The notes under the pieces were generated by a model that was not told the origin of the DNA, ran no database searches, and saw only the letters and a program-made list of their open reading frames with translations. DNA of 13,518 bases from Spirochaeta sp. GTDB taxonomy: Bacteria > Spirochaetota > Spirochaetia > Spirochaetales_E > Spirochaetaceae_B. Of the stretch, positions 13,464 to 13,518 are shown one piece after another; the first letter of the stretch is position 1, and every line of letters begins with the position of its first letter. The DNA lies in contig JAUUYD010000017.1 of the NCBI GenBank assembly GCA_030590585.1, positions 1 to 13,518 of the forward strand. The letters are read 5' to 3'. Position numbers and translations under genes: made by a program.

Positions 13464-13518
13464 GACTCTATTCGTATCAAAAAAAACTTCAACGTAAAAA
13501 TCGTTTATTCTTTCATAT

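Noticed and set aside
13475..13510. Intrinsic terminator on the minus strand before the DAHP synthase promoter
   Set aside because: AACG/CGTT is only a 4-bp stem before the T8 run; the A/T tract is as likely to be part of an upstream promoter element.

Overview
This is chromosomal housekeeping DNA, most likely from a spirochaete of the Spirochaetaceae/Spirochaetales. That placement is inferred from gene order: the run (rpsB)-tsf-frr-uppS-cdsA-rseP and the run rpsF-ssb-rpsR-rplI-dnaB both resemble Treponema-like genomes as I recall them. The protein character also fits, for example the basic/acidic tail on the S2-like protein and an exported beta-propeller protein. No database search was possible. 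I see no phage, insertion sequence, CRISPR array, rRNA or tRNA gene.

Layout. (1) Positions 1-6745, plus strand: the 3' end of a probable rpsB, whose tail is built from a 15-bp tandem repeat, then tsf (EF-Ts), a 176-bp structured gap, frr, uppS, cdsA, rseP and a 700-residue exported beta-propeller-like protein. From frr onward, genes overlap or are separated by only a few bases, so this is one translation/envelope-lipid operon. (2) Positions 6765-10301, minus strand, convergent with the first block: rpsF-ssb-rpsR-rplI-dnaB and a ComFB-family gene, with a good promoter and a hairpin leader in front of rpsF. (3) Positions 10445-10897, plus strand: an unrecognised 150-residue helical protein divergent from rpsF. 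(4) Positions 13463-10916, minus strand: a strong sigma70-type promoter, a type I DAHP synthase, and a membrane-anchored M23 peptidase directly behind it.

How the genes work together. EF-Ts, RRF, S6, S18 and L9 serve translation. SSB and DnaB serve replication. UppS makes the C55 lipid carrier for peptidoglycan, CdsA makes CDP-diacylglycerol for phospholipids, and RseP is an intramembrane protease of envelope stress signalling, so block 1 couples protein synthesis to envelope growth. The M23 protein is probably a cell-wall hydrolase or a regulator of one. The ComFB-family protein may bring cyclic-dinucleotide sensing next to the replicative helicase, which is inference from family.

Most notable non-coding signal: two diverged copies of one roughly 122-126-bp dispersed repeat, at 1018-1139 (tsf/frr gap) and 9868-9993 (ssb/rpsF gap). 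Its ends pair with each other, and in the second copy three perfect hairpins lie between them, giving a cloverleaf-like fold. The copies sit in opposite orientation relative to the surrounding operons, which suggests a mobile or REP-like element rather than a gene-specific regulator. I found no convincing wholly new multi-gene system. The best leads are this repeat, the repeat-built S2 tail, the rpsF leader, the ComFB gene and the unrecognised 150-residue gene.
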